In this document: positions 34,534 to 48,042 of the stretch, piece after piece
Layout of the letters: each line of letters begins with the position of its first letter
How positions within the stretch are numbered: the first letter of the stretch is position 1
Source of the DNA: Conus ventricosus
Lineage: Eukaryota > Mollusca > Gastropoda > Neogastropoda > Conidae
Length of the DNA stretch: 64,000 nucleotides
Assembly (NCBI GenBank): GCA_018398815.1
Contig: CM031595.1
Location: 143,896,540 to 143,960,539, forward strand
Direction of reading: 5' to 3'
Made by a program: the position numbers and the translations under genes
Notes under the pieces: generated by a model
The model's database searches: none
What the model saw: the letters and a program-made list of their open reading frames with translations, nothing else
What the model was told of the DNA's origin: nothing

Positions 34534-34590
34534 ATGGCTTCTCTCTTCGGGCACGGAAACCCCTTGCTACGCCTGTGGGGCAGCTGATCG
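34534..34590 (+). CDS. TOM1: TOM1 exon 1 (start codon exon), one-base deletion
   Basis: The ATG at 34534 gives MASLFGHGNPL. In another frame, in the same exon, ATPVGQLI follows and ends in a split codon before a GTAAGT donor at 34591. TOM1 family proteins start M...LLGNPFSSPVGQRIE, so the two halves belong together and one base appears to be missing from the T run at 34564-34565. The last G of this exon plus AG from exon 2 gives the expected Glu before RATDG. The region just upstream (34327-34365) has promoter-like sites. Confidence 0.8.
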
Positions 34591-37584
34591 GTAAGTGTGA
34601 GAAAATGTTCAATTACGTGCTGATACTCTATGCATGATTGGATCCAGTTGTTCTTCACAGTCTCGCATCAGGACATTCTTTGCCCTTCTATGCGATGGAA
34701 TATCTCATCTGGGATTAGCGAGTCGGTGCCGTGACATAGCCTTCCTTGTTAATAAGTGTTGTTTATGTTTTGCTTTTCTGCCGCGCCCAACAGTGACAAT
34801 CAAGAACGGTAATTTTTCTAAAACTAAAATATCAGATCTGCTCGCAGTACAGCATACAACTGTCCACTTAATAAAGTTCTTCATATTTTGTCCGGAGCTG
34901 ACAGCTGGGGATGTCTTTATTGTCCAGCAAAATTATTCCAAATTAAGTGGTAAAGTAATGAAGTAATTTCTAATTTTGTAGCTCCTCGAGTGTCAAAGAA
35001 TTTCGATGACCCAGTTTTTTTTACACAAAGTAGGTCTAGGCTTACGGTCAGGAGACATTTTTCCTGCTATTAAGCTTAGTACTAACATGGAAAGCACCTT
35101 TTCGTGGTTTCAGTGCATTTTCACACTCTCCTTGAAAGACCCAAAAGAGGTTAAGTCATCATGCTGTTTTAAACCATGGCACAATGTCAAAGTGTCATAT
35201 GACATAGATTAAAAAAAAGACTTATGAAACAGGGGGATAATATTTTAAAACTGTGATGTCTTTTTGTGTCACTAGTGACCGTGACATGAAAAACATTTTT
35301 CAGAGAGAATATATTTTCAGAGCTAGCCCCCCTCCCCCTGCCCACTCCCCCCATTTTCCTTTCATCTTCGAACTTGCAGATTTAAAACATTATTGTTTGC
35401 AACTAACCATTTCTTATGATTTAGAATGTAAGGGTGGTAATAGTGGAGGAGCTAATAGCAATGATGATAACTTTGTTTCACTCTCAGTAATGGTGTCTAA
35501 TTATCTCCCGGATCATTTTTACTAATGACATAATTAGTATCATCTAATTAGTATTATTGACCAGAATGCACAGTCAGAATCAAGATCAGGTTAATCAATT
35601 GACACATAATGTACATTCAGGGCTTCCCATTCCATGAATGCGAGAGCAGGGGAGTTGCTTCATCCTCAGTTTTGAAGTTGCAAGTGGTATTTTCACCCCT
35701 CTTCGAAAATGTTTGAGGGTAAAAAGCAGTTACCTTTCCTGTACCATGATCAGAGTGCAAGTTAAGAATATGATGTGTTTGTTTCTTCAGATTTTCATCT
35801 CTGACTCGGATTCTGGATGTATCTTTGTCTAGCCTTTTTACTGTTCTAGTATTTTGGGCTTTTTTAGTTGTTGGTTTTTTTTTTTTTGATGATTGGTCTA
35901 GTGATCTTGTTCAATGAAACAATAACAGCTACACATCCTTTTCTTTAATTCACATATATTTACCAAGACAAGAACTTTATCAACAATCCAGCAAAGTGTT
36001 TGTGGCAATGATTAAAAGCTGGAATACATATTGTTCAGAAATACATTTGCAAATGTTTGTTTTGTGTGTTTGTTTTGTGCTTGTGATGATGTGAGTAGAA
36101 ATATCCAAATGTGTTTTCCATTGAATAATGTTGAATCTGCTCTTTTATCAGTGTACTGCCTGTGGGTATGTGTTTCACTGTTTTGCGGTTTTCAGTGAAG
36201 TAATTGATCATCAATTGAGTTGAATAGGCATATGTGATTGCATCAACTTTTATTTGTACTTCTTGCAAGGATTGAAGATCTGAAGAAATTAAACACAAGA
36301 TCTTAACTTCTTGACTGATCACTGCAGGGGCAAGTTATCTTGGCTTCCTCTTCATCATTTCATGCTGTCTCTTCTAGATGTTTTTTCCTCTGCAGTAGAA
36401 GACTCGTTATCTTCTCCACTTTTTGTTAACATTCTTTTTTACTTGATGGTGGTAAACCATCTCTGAAATGGCATTGATAACATACTATCATTGAAATGCA
36501 CACCAAAAAAGTCACAAAATATGGGAAGGTGGCCATATTATATGAAATATTTTTTAAAAATTGCAAATTGCACCCATCTCAAAACTGATTCAGTGAATTG
36601 GAAGAGTGACAGTGCCAAAGTATCCACTTTCCAGTGAGGGAATGTTAGTATTTTTGGTGGAATGGGAAGAAAAATTACATTATGAACATGTGTGTCATTA
36701 GAAGCCCTGACGTTCAGAAGAGGTGTACATGTCAAGCAGGATGTATGCACCTTTGTCAAACTTTGACATCTAGCTTTGTAACATTTATCATGTCCATATT
36801 GAAGACAAATTTAGTCTTAAACAAAAAGAGCTGAATTAGACTCTGGAATGTTCAGACTTTGTCTTTGTTCACTTCTGTTTCTTTTAAATTATTGTATAGT
36901 CAGGCTATATGACTCATCCAATTCAGTTATCTTCTTTTTGATTGCGGGATAGAATCATGGTGTTCACCAATTGTGGGTGCTTTATGGGAAACCTAGCAAA
37001 GATGACAGCTTCTGTACTTGTGTTTAGCCTAGTGATAAAAGTGCTGGTGTGGCTGATCACTCACTCGTATTGTGCAATATTGGAAAGTCTCCAACTCTGA
37101 TGAAAGAAACTTTGGACTTGGCTGCTTACTTTTGTTTTTATACCAAATGCGTTCACTGTACTTTTTAATTAAGGGTGATCAAACACTCGCCATAGAATTT
37201 AAAGAGTGAATCTCATGCACGTATTGAAAATGAAAGTTGTGAATTTGAACCTCAAAGCAAACGTATGCACAAAGCATGCATAATTCAGAGCCCTTATATA
37301 TTCAAAAGCGGTTTACATGCTAGGCAGGAAGTACAGATCTTAATAAATGATTGAGACTGAAATAGTTTCTGATCTATTTGTGTCTTGCTCACATACGGTT
37401 TGACTTGTCTGGAACGGCTATTCATTTACTTTGTATTATCATTTGATATTATGTTAGTGTGGACAATGTTTTAATTGTTAGGGATATGCTGAATGATGTC
37501 ATTGTTATATTTGTTTTTAATTTTCAAGACATGATTTGATTACTAGCTCTGTTTACAACCATGTGGTTTTACAGGCAGAATTTG

Positions 37585-37640
37585 TAGAAGGCCAGTTTGG
37601 CTGTTGGTATGGAAGACACTTAGTATGCATTGAAAGAGTG
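37585..37640 (+). repeat. Short copy of the SINE body
   Basis: The string gccagtttggctgttggtatggaa matches the body of the SINE-like element at 18056-18080 with a few changes. It is a fragment in TOM1 intron 1. No tRNA-like head is visible upstream. Confidence 0.4.
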
Positions 37641-38661
37641 AAAGAATGAATGAAAAACTTTGATATTTGACTGAATGACAAGTGAAATGACTGACTAATG
37701 CACCAGTGATATTTGACTGGATGACAAGGGAAATGACCGACTGTTGCACCAGTAGGCAGCACTTTCATTTTGCTCCACCCAGGTAGGCCACCCATTCTGT
37801 AAGTAAGAGCGTGGTTTGTAAAGTGCTTAAGAGTTTGGTCTCTAATGGAGGATAAACACCACATCAGTACTCTCAAAAATGACATCTTTTGTGCTTAAGT
37901 CTTACATGCTTTGAATGACCGTTGTCAGAAAAGGAAGGAAAAAAATGACAAAAAAAAAGAGAAAAAGAAAAAGAAAAAAAAATAAAATAAAAGAAAGAAA
38001 GAAAAAGGAGGAGATCCAGTGATCCTGTTTGGGAAAGACAGAGGGCAGTGTTTGAAGCAAGGGTAGGGAAGCATGGGAACAAAGGGGCGGAGGACGGCAG
38101 GTCCAAAACAGTGGGGAGGAGGGGTGCGGATAGAGGGCTGGAGGACAGCAAAAGACATCGATCCCTTCATAATAATACTTCCGGAAAATCAAATACACAA
38201 AATGATTTTGATCACTAAAACCAATCAAGAAAAAATGAGAAAACGGCTTCATTGGTCCACATCTGCGCACACACGCTCGCACCCAAAAACAACACGTGCA
38301 CATTTATTAAATTTCAAAAAAGCCTTTTGGAAAGATTTCCCTTAGCTCGCCTCACCCTAAGGCCAACAACCTTTGGCAGAAAAAGGCTGGGTGGGTGCGT
38401 TCACTCACACACATTCACACAAGCGCACACACACACACACAGGGAGAGAGAGAGGGGGGGGGGGAGAGAGAGGCAATAAACACATCCAGAACATCAGCAA
38501 TAAGGTGGAGCAAGACTGGTAATGAAAAAGCACACAAGAGGCATGGAGAAAAATAGAAGAAAAAAAAAACAATGAAAAGGAAAACATCCATAGAAGCTCA
38601 CTACCAACTTGAGAAAAAGAAAAAAAAAATGAAGAAACACCACCTTGTTTGTTTGTTTTGA

Positions 38662-39605
38662 TTACACGTTCATTTCCCTTCTAAAGATGACATCCACATC
38701 CGAATCCAAGTCTAATTTTATAATTTTACCATTTTTCAACTTTGCTAAAATTTTGCCGTTAGACGACCAAGTGGACATTGTGGCAGAATGATTCGAAGCC
38801 CTTCTCAACAACTGGTAGTTTGCAGTAGTTAAGTCTTCTGCAATGGACAGTCCAGTTCCCTTCAGTTTACGCCGTTCTGACAGCACTGAGGCTCGCTTAC
38901 GCCTGGAAATAAAGCGCAGGATGATGGGTCTTGGCTTTCCATTCACACCCCTCTTACCTGTGCGGTGTGCAATGTCCACATCAGCTGAAGACACCGTTTT
39001 AACACCCAGCTTGTTGTTAAACAGTTCAACACAATGTTTCACACAGTCCTCCATTGTCTCTTCTCCTCTCTCCTGGATGCCAAACACACGCACGTTCCAC
39101 TGTCTGCCGTGCTGTTCACTGTCATTCTTTTCCCTTTTTAGAGCGGCAATTTCATTTGTTTTCACCGTCAACACACCCTTCAGTTCTCTGTTTTCTTCTT
39201 TAAGTGTACCTATTTCTGATGTAAGTTTGTCGTTTTTTGTTTGCAAGTCAAACACACTGCACTCGAGTGCATCTATTCGCTTAGACTGTGCTGTTGTTAG
39301 TCTGATCATTTCAGTTTTCAATGTCTCGATCTCAGCCTTTATTGTCTCTAAATCCTCTTTGGTTGGCATCTTACACAGTGTATCTTTAATTTCCTGAAAA
39401 GCATTTTTATTCACCTCCATATTTTCACCTGAGATTTCCTTACTGTCCTGTTTCTGTTTCTTCTGCACAGCTTTCACTTTCCCACTGTCTGCCGAAGGGC
39501 TGGATCCTGAGTCACTTGCAGAAGACGTGGAGGAGGGTTTCCGCTTGTTACCTTTTTCGTTACTTTTGACTTGGCAGTGAAATATCTACTTACAGTACTT
39601 GACAT
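38662..39605 (-). mobile_element. L1-type ORF1 (Transposase_22-like), isolated
   Basis: An open frame of 271 codons from 39477 has a long coiled coil (about residues 30-118) and an RRM-like segment starting RQWNVRVFGIQERGEE. It also has AHRTGKRG and a C-terminal domain RPIILRFISRRKRASVLSER, the three-part plan of L1 ORF1 proteins. The frame extends upstream to a probable start at 39605 (MSSTVSRYFTAKSK) if one frameshift near 39550 is allowed. No RT follows on the minus strand, so it is an ORF1 remnant or a 5' fragment. It lies in TOM1 intron 1, antisense. Confidence 0.8.
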
Positions 39606-41124
39606 GATCGTAGATATAAAGGAAAATATTTTTCAAGTGACTTGACTTTAGCATCGTTTGCTCTTTCTAGTTTCTATTCCCTCTGCAGTTTCTACATGAT
39701 AATCACTTTAAAAATAGTTAGAAAAAATAAATCGTTGAAGTAGTCATTCAAATGACACAAAACACCACACAAAATAAATCACACGAAGTAAATCATATTG
39801 TCCTGTGCTCGCCTCGCTGCTTTCAACTGGTTAAACCAGCCATGAGAAGCGCGAGCGCCGGGAGAGCTCCTAATTCACGTCCTCTCACCACGCTGAGCGG
39901 AAGTCCCCTCCAGTTTTGATGAAATCTTGTTTTATCATAACTAAGTTGAAAAACTTCCGTTATCACAAAATGAAAGAAACAACCAGATATTTGACAGAAA
40001 GGAGCTACATGTTATTCATTTTACAGCAGTGTTCAATTTTAGATGTGATTTTTGTTCATAGAAAAAATTCAGGATTAATTCATTCTCCATACTGCACTGT
40101 GCAAGTAATGTGTTCTTTTCTTACTGCATGAGTAGTTGAAGACACCATTTTTTCCCAACATATTTGCTGATTTTCCTATTTGTCACTTTTTACTCAAACA
40201 ACCAGCGACATACCTAATTATTCATTTGGAAACAAATTTACACAAAAGGATTGTGGAAGCAACCAGAAGTGGATTTAAGTTCAGAGCAAGCATTTCACAA
40301 GTCCCTGAGAACCAGTCATGCAGTATCTGAACAGCAAAACAGGTTTTCTTTTAACAAATTTTTGTTGATCAGCTTTGGAAATTTGGAAATTGATCAGTTG
40401 AGCTGGAGCTTTCAAAATGTTTTTATGTGTTTATAGCCCTCATGTTTAAACTCTTTGCATCAAACCTTAAATCTGTGTGCAACAGACCCCAGTTGTGAGT
40501 TATCAGAAACACAGAGTATGTGCTTAGAGCCTATTGCCCGGTGCTTTAAGTGTCTGACTGTGTTATGATCAACACTAACACAAATGATGACCATTCTACA
40601 AACATTGCCAGCTAGTTCTGTTCACCATTGCCATCGAGTTCTGAGAAGATTTTCTGTATAAGTAAAGCAAAACAGGCGAACAGAAATGAGATGTGTTTCA
40701 AATCACATTGAAAACAAAACAGGGATAAGTACATGAAGTCTTTGACTAGAATAACTTACAGAAACCCATGTAATTTGCTTATAAATACAAATTGTAATGT
40801 AAGCCCTGTCAGGACTGCATTAAATCTGTGTACAAACACGATAATCTGATCCAGTTATAAAGGTGTATACTTCTTCTTCCTAAAATACTGGTTCACTCAA
40901 AAACGAGTAGGTCACCGCGCGTATGTTAAAAAGTAAAATAAAATAACATAAAATAGTGTGACTCAGTCTGTTGGCCCCTGGAGCAAATTTGGCAACAAGG
41001 GGTCGCATTGATATTCAAGAAGTTAAAAGCAATGGCCAGATTCAGGCCCAGGTAACCATAAAATATCTGGGAAGTTAAAATAGAAAATTGTCAATATGCA
41101 GATCTCAAAACTGTCGTATCATAT

Positions 41125-41557
41125 ATGCTTTTTAAATGAGACTGCATTTGTGGCAATCTTGATGGCACCCGGCAGTGAGTTCCACTGGGCCGTACAGAAC
41201 TAGGATAAAATGAATGTAAGTGGCTGTCAATATTTGATGCAGGTATAACATTGACCGCCACTCCTGGTGCTACTTTTATTCAATACTAGTTGTTCCATTG
41301 GAATATCAATTAGTTTAGCTCTGCCTTTGAAGAAGATATTAAGTTTGATAAAAGCTCTTCTCTCTTCTAAGGGTTTCCATTCTAATTTCCTCATGTTCTT
41401 CCTAGTATTCCCCTTTTCTCTGATATGGTTCCCTGTTACGAACCGTGCTGCTCTCTTCTGAATCTTTTCGAGGTTATCAATGTCCTTTAGATGGTAAGGA
41501 TCCCAGACTGAGCAACCATATTCCAGTACTGGTCTAACAGTGTTTTGTAGCAGTCGA
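41125..41557 (-). mobile_element. CR1/jockey-type LINE, C-terminal RT fragment
   Basis: The minus strand reads LLQNTVRPVLEYGCSVWDPY, HLKDIDNLEKIQKRAARFVT, GNHIREKGNTRKNMRKLEWK and PLEERRAFIKLNIFFKGRAK. After a stop near 41245 it reads AQWNSLPGAIKIATNAVSFK. RPVLEY...WDP...IQKRAARF...L.W..L..RR is the standard thumb/C-terminal region of CR1-, L2- and jockey-type ORF2. Two stops near the end and the lack of upstream RT show a 5'-truncated dead copy inside TOM1 intron 1. Confidence 0.82.
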
Positions 41558-42159
41558 CATGTAGACTATTTTTTACATGTAGACTACAAAATGTTGTCAT
41601 AGCATATTGAAGGGTTTAACATTTACACTTCAGTGCCCTCATGCTTATCCCCATCCCCACCTTCCCAACGTCCAGCCACCTCTCCAACCCCCCCCCCCCC
41701 CCCCCCCCATCCACACCTCTCCATCCCTTTTTTTCTGCACAAATGTGTTTGCTCAGTCATGTCACAATAAGTGTATAATGTAGGAGTTATACATATTTTC
41801 CATACTTCTTACTCAGTTAGAATGTACAAAATGTATATGATGTGACAGAGCAGCTAGTGCAGTTCGACTTCATTAATTTGGTAATGAGAAAACAATAGTT
41901 GCTAGTTTGACTGCACTTAATTTTCCTGAAATATTTGGTTTTAGTAACACTATGTTTCACATAATTTACCATTATTTTTGATTGTGTCACACTATAGTTT
42001 AACATGTTTCCTGAACAATATACTGCTGGACTGTAACTAAGACTGTGACTACCAGTACCATACAGTTTAATCCAATTCATGAGTAGCTTTACAGAAAGTG
42101 AAAATGACTGGTGGCTTTGACTTTTGGGAACAATAAACACAAAACTTCTGTTTTTGCAG

Positions 42160-42244
42160 AGCGAGCGACAGATGGATCCCAAGCCTCAGAAAATTGGGGG
42201 ATGTTTATGGAAGTATGTGACGCCATTAACGAAGCAGATGAAGG
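42160..42244 (+). CDS. TOM1: TOM1 exon 2 (VHS domain, first helices)
   Basis: This exon is 85 nt, with a tttttgcag acceptor and a GTGAGT donor at 42245. It reads RATDGSQASENWGMFMEVCD and then AINEADEG, matching the VHS start of human TOM1 ([28 protein letters not shown]). The phase agrees with exon 1 on the left and exon 3 on the right. Confidence 0.93.
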
Positions 42245-43039
42245 GTGAGTATAAAATCAATAAAAGATATTAATGCTCTTCTGCAGAGTCAAATAAATCA
42301 TTTTCGCCAGGCTGCTCAGTCTTCACCAAGCTCTGTTTTACGTTAAGGAGTAGAATGGAATAGAGAAAACATAAGCTTTCTCTTTGGAAAGAGCAAATGC
42401 TGCAGAGATCATATCAGTTGTTTTTTCTGAGAAGGAGTTGACTGCTTTGAAAAATTATATGGCTGTGCCAAAAACCATTTTCTGAATCACAAGAAGAGCA
42501 GAGTCTGTAAGTGCGTGTGGTGATTCATGCGCAGTGCCAGCCACAGTAACTTGAGACATCTTGAATAATGACTGCTTCACATAAATGTACTAATGCTGAC
42601 CAGCTAAATTTTACTTGCTACGTCTGTGTGTTAGGTCCTTTGGATGAAGTTAACCTTGCAGGCTGATGTTGTAGGACAGGTTTCCCAGGGAAATCAATGC
42701 CTTGAGATCGAAAACTAGGTTCCATTTACATAGTTTTTATGCACAGATGAAAGTCACATTCTGCCACTTTTGAAAAAAGAAAATCTTTGTTTTTAATTAT
42801 CAGTAATTGTTTATTTCTTTTTGTTTTGTTTCATGGTATTAGTTTGAACATGTGAAGACAGAGTCACAATATTCACACATTGTTGAATTTTGAAAGTTAT
42901 ACAAATACTTTCTGTTTCATTATTTTAAAAAATACTATGAACAAAAGCCAATCAGTGCACAGTTGTTATAGGAACAGGATCTTGTGTTTGTGTATCCCGA
43001 TGCAGTCTCGCTTTCACACATATATGTACATGCAAATGG

Positions 43040-43115
43040 ATGTACAACACACACATACACATACACACACGCACATGCTCACATGCACATGCACACACAC
43101 ACACACACACACACG

Positions 43116-43179
<64 letters not shown>

Positions 43180-43202
43180 ACACACACACACCACACACGT
43201 GC
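43040..43202. repeat. (CA)n microsatellite in TOM1 intron 2
   Basis: CA repeats with CATG and CACG variants. Confidence 0.93.
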
Positions 43203-44193
43203 AGGTGAGTGAAATGATCTAACATAATCAAGCACCATTTGTACTATGAATAGATTTGCACTTTGAAGCCATATTAGCACAGAAGAGTAGTTATGATGTT
43301 ACAATGCTGATTATGCAAACTGTAATAATTATTTATATTGTTGCCCATGCTTCGAAACAGACTTGACTAATACAGCTAAACACACAAAACAAAGTGCAAA
43401 GTAACACTTGCTTAATGCACAATACAAAACAGAGAGGTAAAATTTCCACAGATTTGCCTTCTTCAGACATCTATTACCAGAGAAAAAAAAGAAATACACA
43501 AAACGTAGTTATAATTATAGCTGTCAACAGAGAAAGGACAGAAAGATGATTTTTGAAAGGGACAGTTGGAACAAATGAGGTTTTTACAAACAACTCAAAA
43601 TTTAAGGACAATAAGAAATGCATTGTGTGTTTTTGTCCATTTTGATCAACATTACTTTAAGAGAACCAAACAGATATCAAATATCTGAAAACTTTATGCT
43701 GTATCATTTAGGAAGAAATTTGTCAGTGCTTGTTATTTGTAGGGCATGCATGTTATTTTTCTTCTATATTTGTTTGAAACGAAAAGAGTTTTTTTTTCCC
43801 CCACTAACTACTGCCATCAGTTTATTACATTTTTGTAACCCTTTCGTTTCATATGAAAAAGAAAAAAAGAAATTTTTTAGTTGAAATATTGTAAGTTAAT
43901 AGTTTAGAAAAGGAAGTAACATAGGTAATCAATAATATGCAAACAGAGATATTCTTTTTGTTGTTGATTTTCATAGATTGAATGGTTCACAGGATTAGAC
44001 CACTGTTTACACAATCAGTAATGAACACTTTTCAATAAATTATGCAGTTGGATGAGCTCCTAATTTAGAAGAAAAACAACAAAGGCATCATATGAGAGCA
44101 GTGAGCAGATTGTCACTTTCTTTCTCTGTGTGTTGCCTTCTCTGCTTCATTGTCAGATCATTTGAAATGCAATCTGTGTGTTTTTTATTGCAG

Positions 44194-44278
44194 CCCTAAG
44201 GATGCTATCAAAGCATTCAAAAAGAGACTGACTCAGAATGTGGGAAAGAACTTCACCGCTGTTATGTACACTCTACAG
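44194..44278 (+). CDS. TOM1: TOM1 exon 3 (VHS domain)
   Basis: The acceptor is ttattgcag. The exon encodes PKDAIKAFKKRLTQNVGKNF and then TAVMYTLQ, equivalent to human [26 protein letters not shown]. The end is set by the frame of exon 4, which requires a break right after CAG at 44278. The genome there reads CAG then TATGTA with no GT in phase. A single missing G (CAG|GTATGT) would restore a standard donor. A (GT)n tract follows immediately. Confidence 0.85.
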
Positions 44279-44287
44279 TATGTATCA

Positions 44288-44293
44288 TGCGTG

Positions 44294-44332
<39 letters not shown>

Positions 44333-44378
44333 TGTGAGAAGAGAGAGAGAGAGAGTGTGGTGGTGTGTGTGTGTGTGT

Positions 44379-44449
<71 letters not shown>

Positions 44450-44677
44450 CACTGTATGACCGCTCGTATGTACACTTTGGCAGTATGTGTTGTGCATGGG
44501 TGTAAGTGTTTTCTCCTTCTCTGTCTATGTATATGTTTTGTGTGTGTGTCTGAGTGTGTGTGTCACTGAGTGTTAGTGTGTGTGATGTGAGAGTGTATGT
44601 GTTTGTGTGTGTATGTGTGTGTGTGTACACCCTGTGTGTGTCTGAATGTGTGAGTCACCAAGTGTTTGTGTGTGTGC

Positions 44678-44743
<66 letters not shown>

Positions 44744-44755
44744 TGAACTGATTTT
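44288..44755. repeat. (GT)n microsatellites in TOM1 intron 3
   Basis: Three GT tracts (44288-44450, 44538-44630, 44660-44743) with a short GA run at 44339-44356. The first begins 10 bases from the exon 3 border. Confidence 0.93.
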
Positions 44756-45002
44756 GTGTGTCCTTAAACATACATGCATGTGTATTTGATATGTAGATAT
44801 GTATCTCGGTATGTGCACTTGTTGTATATTGCATACACCCACATTTTTTATTATGAACAATGAAGTGGAAAATAGATGACATTGTGAATGAAAGATAACA
44901 ATATAATACAAGCTGTAGGCTGCAAATGTGTTACTGTCTAAACATGGTAAGGTGTGTGTCAGCCAAGAACCAAACATCCATCATTTTCCCTGTTGTTTTC
45001 AG

Positions 45003-45149
45003 TGCTTGGAAACGTGTGTGAAAAACTGCGGTTGGAGGTTTCATATCTGTGTGGCCACTAAGGATTTCCTTCAGGAGCTGGTCAAGATCATCAGTCCTAA
45101 ACATGACCCTCCACAGGCTGTACAGGAAAAGGTCTTGCAGTTGATACAG
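45003..45149 (+). CDS. TOM1: TOM1 exon 4 (VHS domain core)
   Basis: This exon is 147 nt, phase 0 at both ends, with acceptor ttttcag and donor GTACTG. It reads [38 protein letters not shown] and [11 protein letters not shown]. The [13 protein letters not shown] signature is diagnostic for VHS domains of the TOM1 family, and the rest aligns without gaps to human TOM1. Confidence 0.95.
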
Positions 45150-45570
45150 GTACTGCTCAAGTCAGAAATGCTTCAACAAAATAATGTTTGGCTGTGTATT
45201 TGAGAAAAAAAAAAGAAGAAAAGAGAGAGCAAGAAAGAGAGAGAAAGAGGTCATGTACATATATGTGCTGTTTGTTTTTTTTTCTTTTCTTTTTTGTATA
45301 TTTGTTGTATTTCATTAAAAGTGCCTTCATTACATACGAACATGCCTGACTTTGTTTGTGACAACACACTATTGCATCTGGATTCATGTTGTCACCAACA
45401 GAACACTGCATCTTAACCTTTTTTTTTTTAAATCAACAGAACAGATGTATAATCGAAATATCAGAACACAGGCAGATGTTCAAATGATATGCTTTTAATA
45501 GAGTTGAAAGCAAAATACTCTGTACATGTCGGTATCTGTGTAAACCAAAGAAACTGGATTTCTCTTGCAG

Positions 45571-45705
45571 ACCTGGGCAGATGCTTTCCGTGGAACACCT
45601 CACCTGAAGGAGATGGAGAAAACGTACCAGGAACTGAAGTCAAAGGGGGTGGAGTTTCCCATGACTGACCTGGACAACATGGCTCCTATTCACACCCCTG
45701 CCAGG
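45571..45705 (+). CDS. TOM1: TOM1 exon 5 (end of VHS domain)
   Basis: This exon is 135 nt, with acceptor ctcttgcag and donor GTCAGT. It encodes [40 protein letters not shown] and HTPAR. Human TOM1 has [45 protein letters not shown]. This completes the VHS domain. Frame and splice phases are clean. Confidence 0.95.
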
Positions 45706-46412
45706 GTCAGTGCAGCTGCAGTGTGGTTTTGATTGGATTTGTATTGTATTCTTCATTTTCTGTCTCTCCCAGTCTCTGTGAGTTGTGTGTGTGTGAGGGC
45801 ATGTATGTGTGTTCTGTACGCATTTGAAAAAAAATTTGTTTCAATATTTTCTGTATCTTTAATCATTAAATAAGTGGTAGCTTGTTCTACTAGAGTATGT
45901 GATGTTCTGATACTTTGTTTATTTCATGGTGATGATCAAGCTCTAGCGAATAACTCGGTGTTCATTTCTTTGAAATTTTGGTGTTCATTTTTCCACATTG
46001 GGATATTTTACTGATGGGATATTTTAATAGATTATAACAAACACTCTATGCAAAAAGTAATCTGTTAACATTTATGAGATTTGTTCCATTACAGAGGAAA
46101 TACGTTTTCAATATCATGTGGCTGAAAGACTCTCTTTGGTTGGTTGCTGGGTTTTTTTTCAGAGCTTTTTTTTTTTTCTTTTCAAACAGGAGCAGTGTCT
46201 CAGTTTGTTACTTTTTGAAGAGTTAAACAGTCTTAGCCCAGGAATGTAGACAACAACATTTGTTTAACACAGAAACATCCAGAGATGATTAAAAAAAAAC
46301 TTGAAATTTATTTTCAAGAATGTCCAAGTTTCCTTTCCTGCGAGACATTTGTTGTAAATATATATTTGAGTGGACATCTAGCTGAATGCTGATGGCTGGA
46401 ATCCTTTTGCAG

Positions 46413-46448
46413 AGGTTTCCCTATAGTATCGCAGCAGGTGATCCTGGA
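46413..46448 (+). CDS. TOM1: Possible small TOM1 linker exon
   Basis: A 36-nt segment lies between a pyrimidine-rich acceptor (ccttttgcag) and a perfect GTGAGT donor. It reads RFPYSIAAGDPG in the phase left by exon 5. The linker between VHS and GAT is poorly conserved in this family, so only the splice signals and phase support it. Confidence 0.45.
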
Positions 46449-47563
46449 GTGAGTAGAGAAGTCCTGATAGAGACCTGATAGTTATGAGACTAGAAACACC
46501 GCATGGAATTTGCCTTTGGTGTGATTGTGTCTGTAACATTTATTTTGCATGATTCATTTACATCACTGCAAATCGAAGTGAATTCAAAACACTGTGTTGA
46601 TTCTGTAGGACTGAGTGGAATTATTTCATTGCACATGCATGTGAAGGGTGAGTGAATGTGTAGGTGCTGTTGTGTGTGCTTGTGCATGCATGCATGTGTG
46701 CGCATGTGTTTGATTGTAATGTGCATGTTGAACACTATGTTGGTTCATGTTAGGTGTTAGGTGCGTGTGTATGTGTCTGAAGGCAGCTGATATGGATGCT
46801 TGTGTATGCCATGTTGAAGCTTGTAAGTTTGTCATTTTTTATTATATATTCGTATATGTTAGTGTGACTCTGTGGTAGTGTCTGCGTGTTTGCATAGGTG
46901 AGTTTTGTTGTTATGTGTCTTTGTGTTAAAAAGTAGGCTGGTGCTAGTGACAGTAAGAAGGCCTGCTTGTGTTTTATCATTCATTACTTCTTCAGGGTTC
47001 AATTTTCACCTCATTGCTCTTGCACCACCCACAAGGTGACTGCTCTTGTACTGAAATAAGAGATAGCAGCCGCACAGTTTCCTGTGATAAGCAGTTTTCC
47101 TTCCGTGGCACAGCAGTTCATATGTTGTGACACGTCACCTGTTGGACTTTTTTTTGTTTGGTTGTTTTTGTTTTGTGTGTATGTATGTGAGCATTAGCAT
47201 TGCTGTGACTGAAAATATTATCTGTTACTGTTTCGTTGTTTTGCTTGTTATTGATCACTCACACATGCTTGACTGGGGAAGAATGAGTCTTTGCTTCAAT
47301 AAACATCAATGCTGCGTCATGTTTTCTGTGCATGAATCAGAAATATCAATAAAACATTAATGTATTTGCATGGTGTATGTGCAGCAGCTTAAATTTTATG
47401 GGAAGCAGAGAGGTGTTGGGCTCAAAGGGGAAGGGGCATGGGAAGAGGAGATGGGAGATCTAGGAGATTGGAAGGGTGGAGGATGTTATAGGAAGAGGGA
47501 ATGCCTAGTGAATGAGAATACTTTCAAAGAATTCTTAACAGTTTATTTATATGTGCTTGCATG

Positions 47564-47594
<31 letters not shown>

Positions 47595-47597
47595 TGT

Positions 47598-47665
<68 letters not shown>

Positions 47666-47990
47666 CACATGAGTGTCTGTCTGTGTTGGTAGAATACACT
47701 GATGTGTATGAGAGAGGCAGATGGACAAGAAAAGAGAGAGTTTACTGTTTAGAGGACAGTGCTAGTGTGTGTGTATGTGTGTGTGCACCTGCATGCACGC
47801 AATTACTGTAATCTTTTAGTGCCTAATTCTGTGTGCATGTGCTTTTTTCTGTAAATCATTTTGATTTTGTCCTTGTCCTTATGTCATTTTCCTGATTTGC
47901 ATGTGTTTGTAATTTTATGAGAGTGAGTGAAGTATGCACACACACATGCTTGTATGCGTGCGCACACGCACACACACGCACACGCACACG

Positions 47991-48042
<52 letters not shown>

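Larger units (their letters stand above)
34591..42159 (+). other. TOM1: TOM1 intron 1, about 7.6 kb
   Basis: It has a GTAAGT donor and a tttttgcag acceptor. It contains a SINE fragment (37585-37640), an AG-rich/poly-A patch (37930-38010), the L1-type ORF1 (38662-39605), the CR1-type RT fragment (41125-41557) and a poly-C tract at 41689-41708. No further TOM1 exon is needed, because exon 1 and exon 2 share a codon. Confidence 0.75.
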
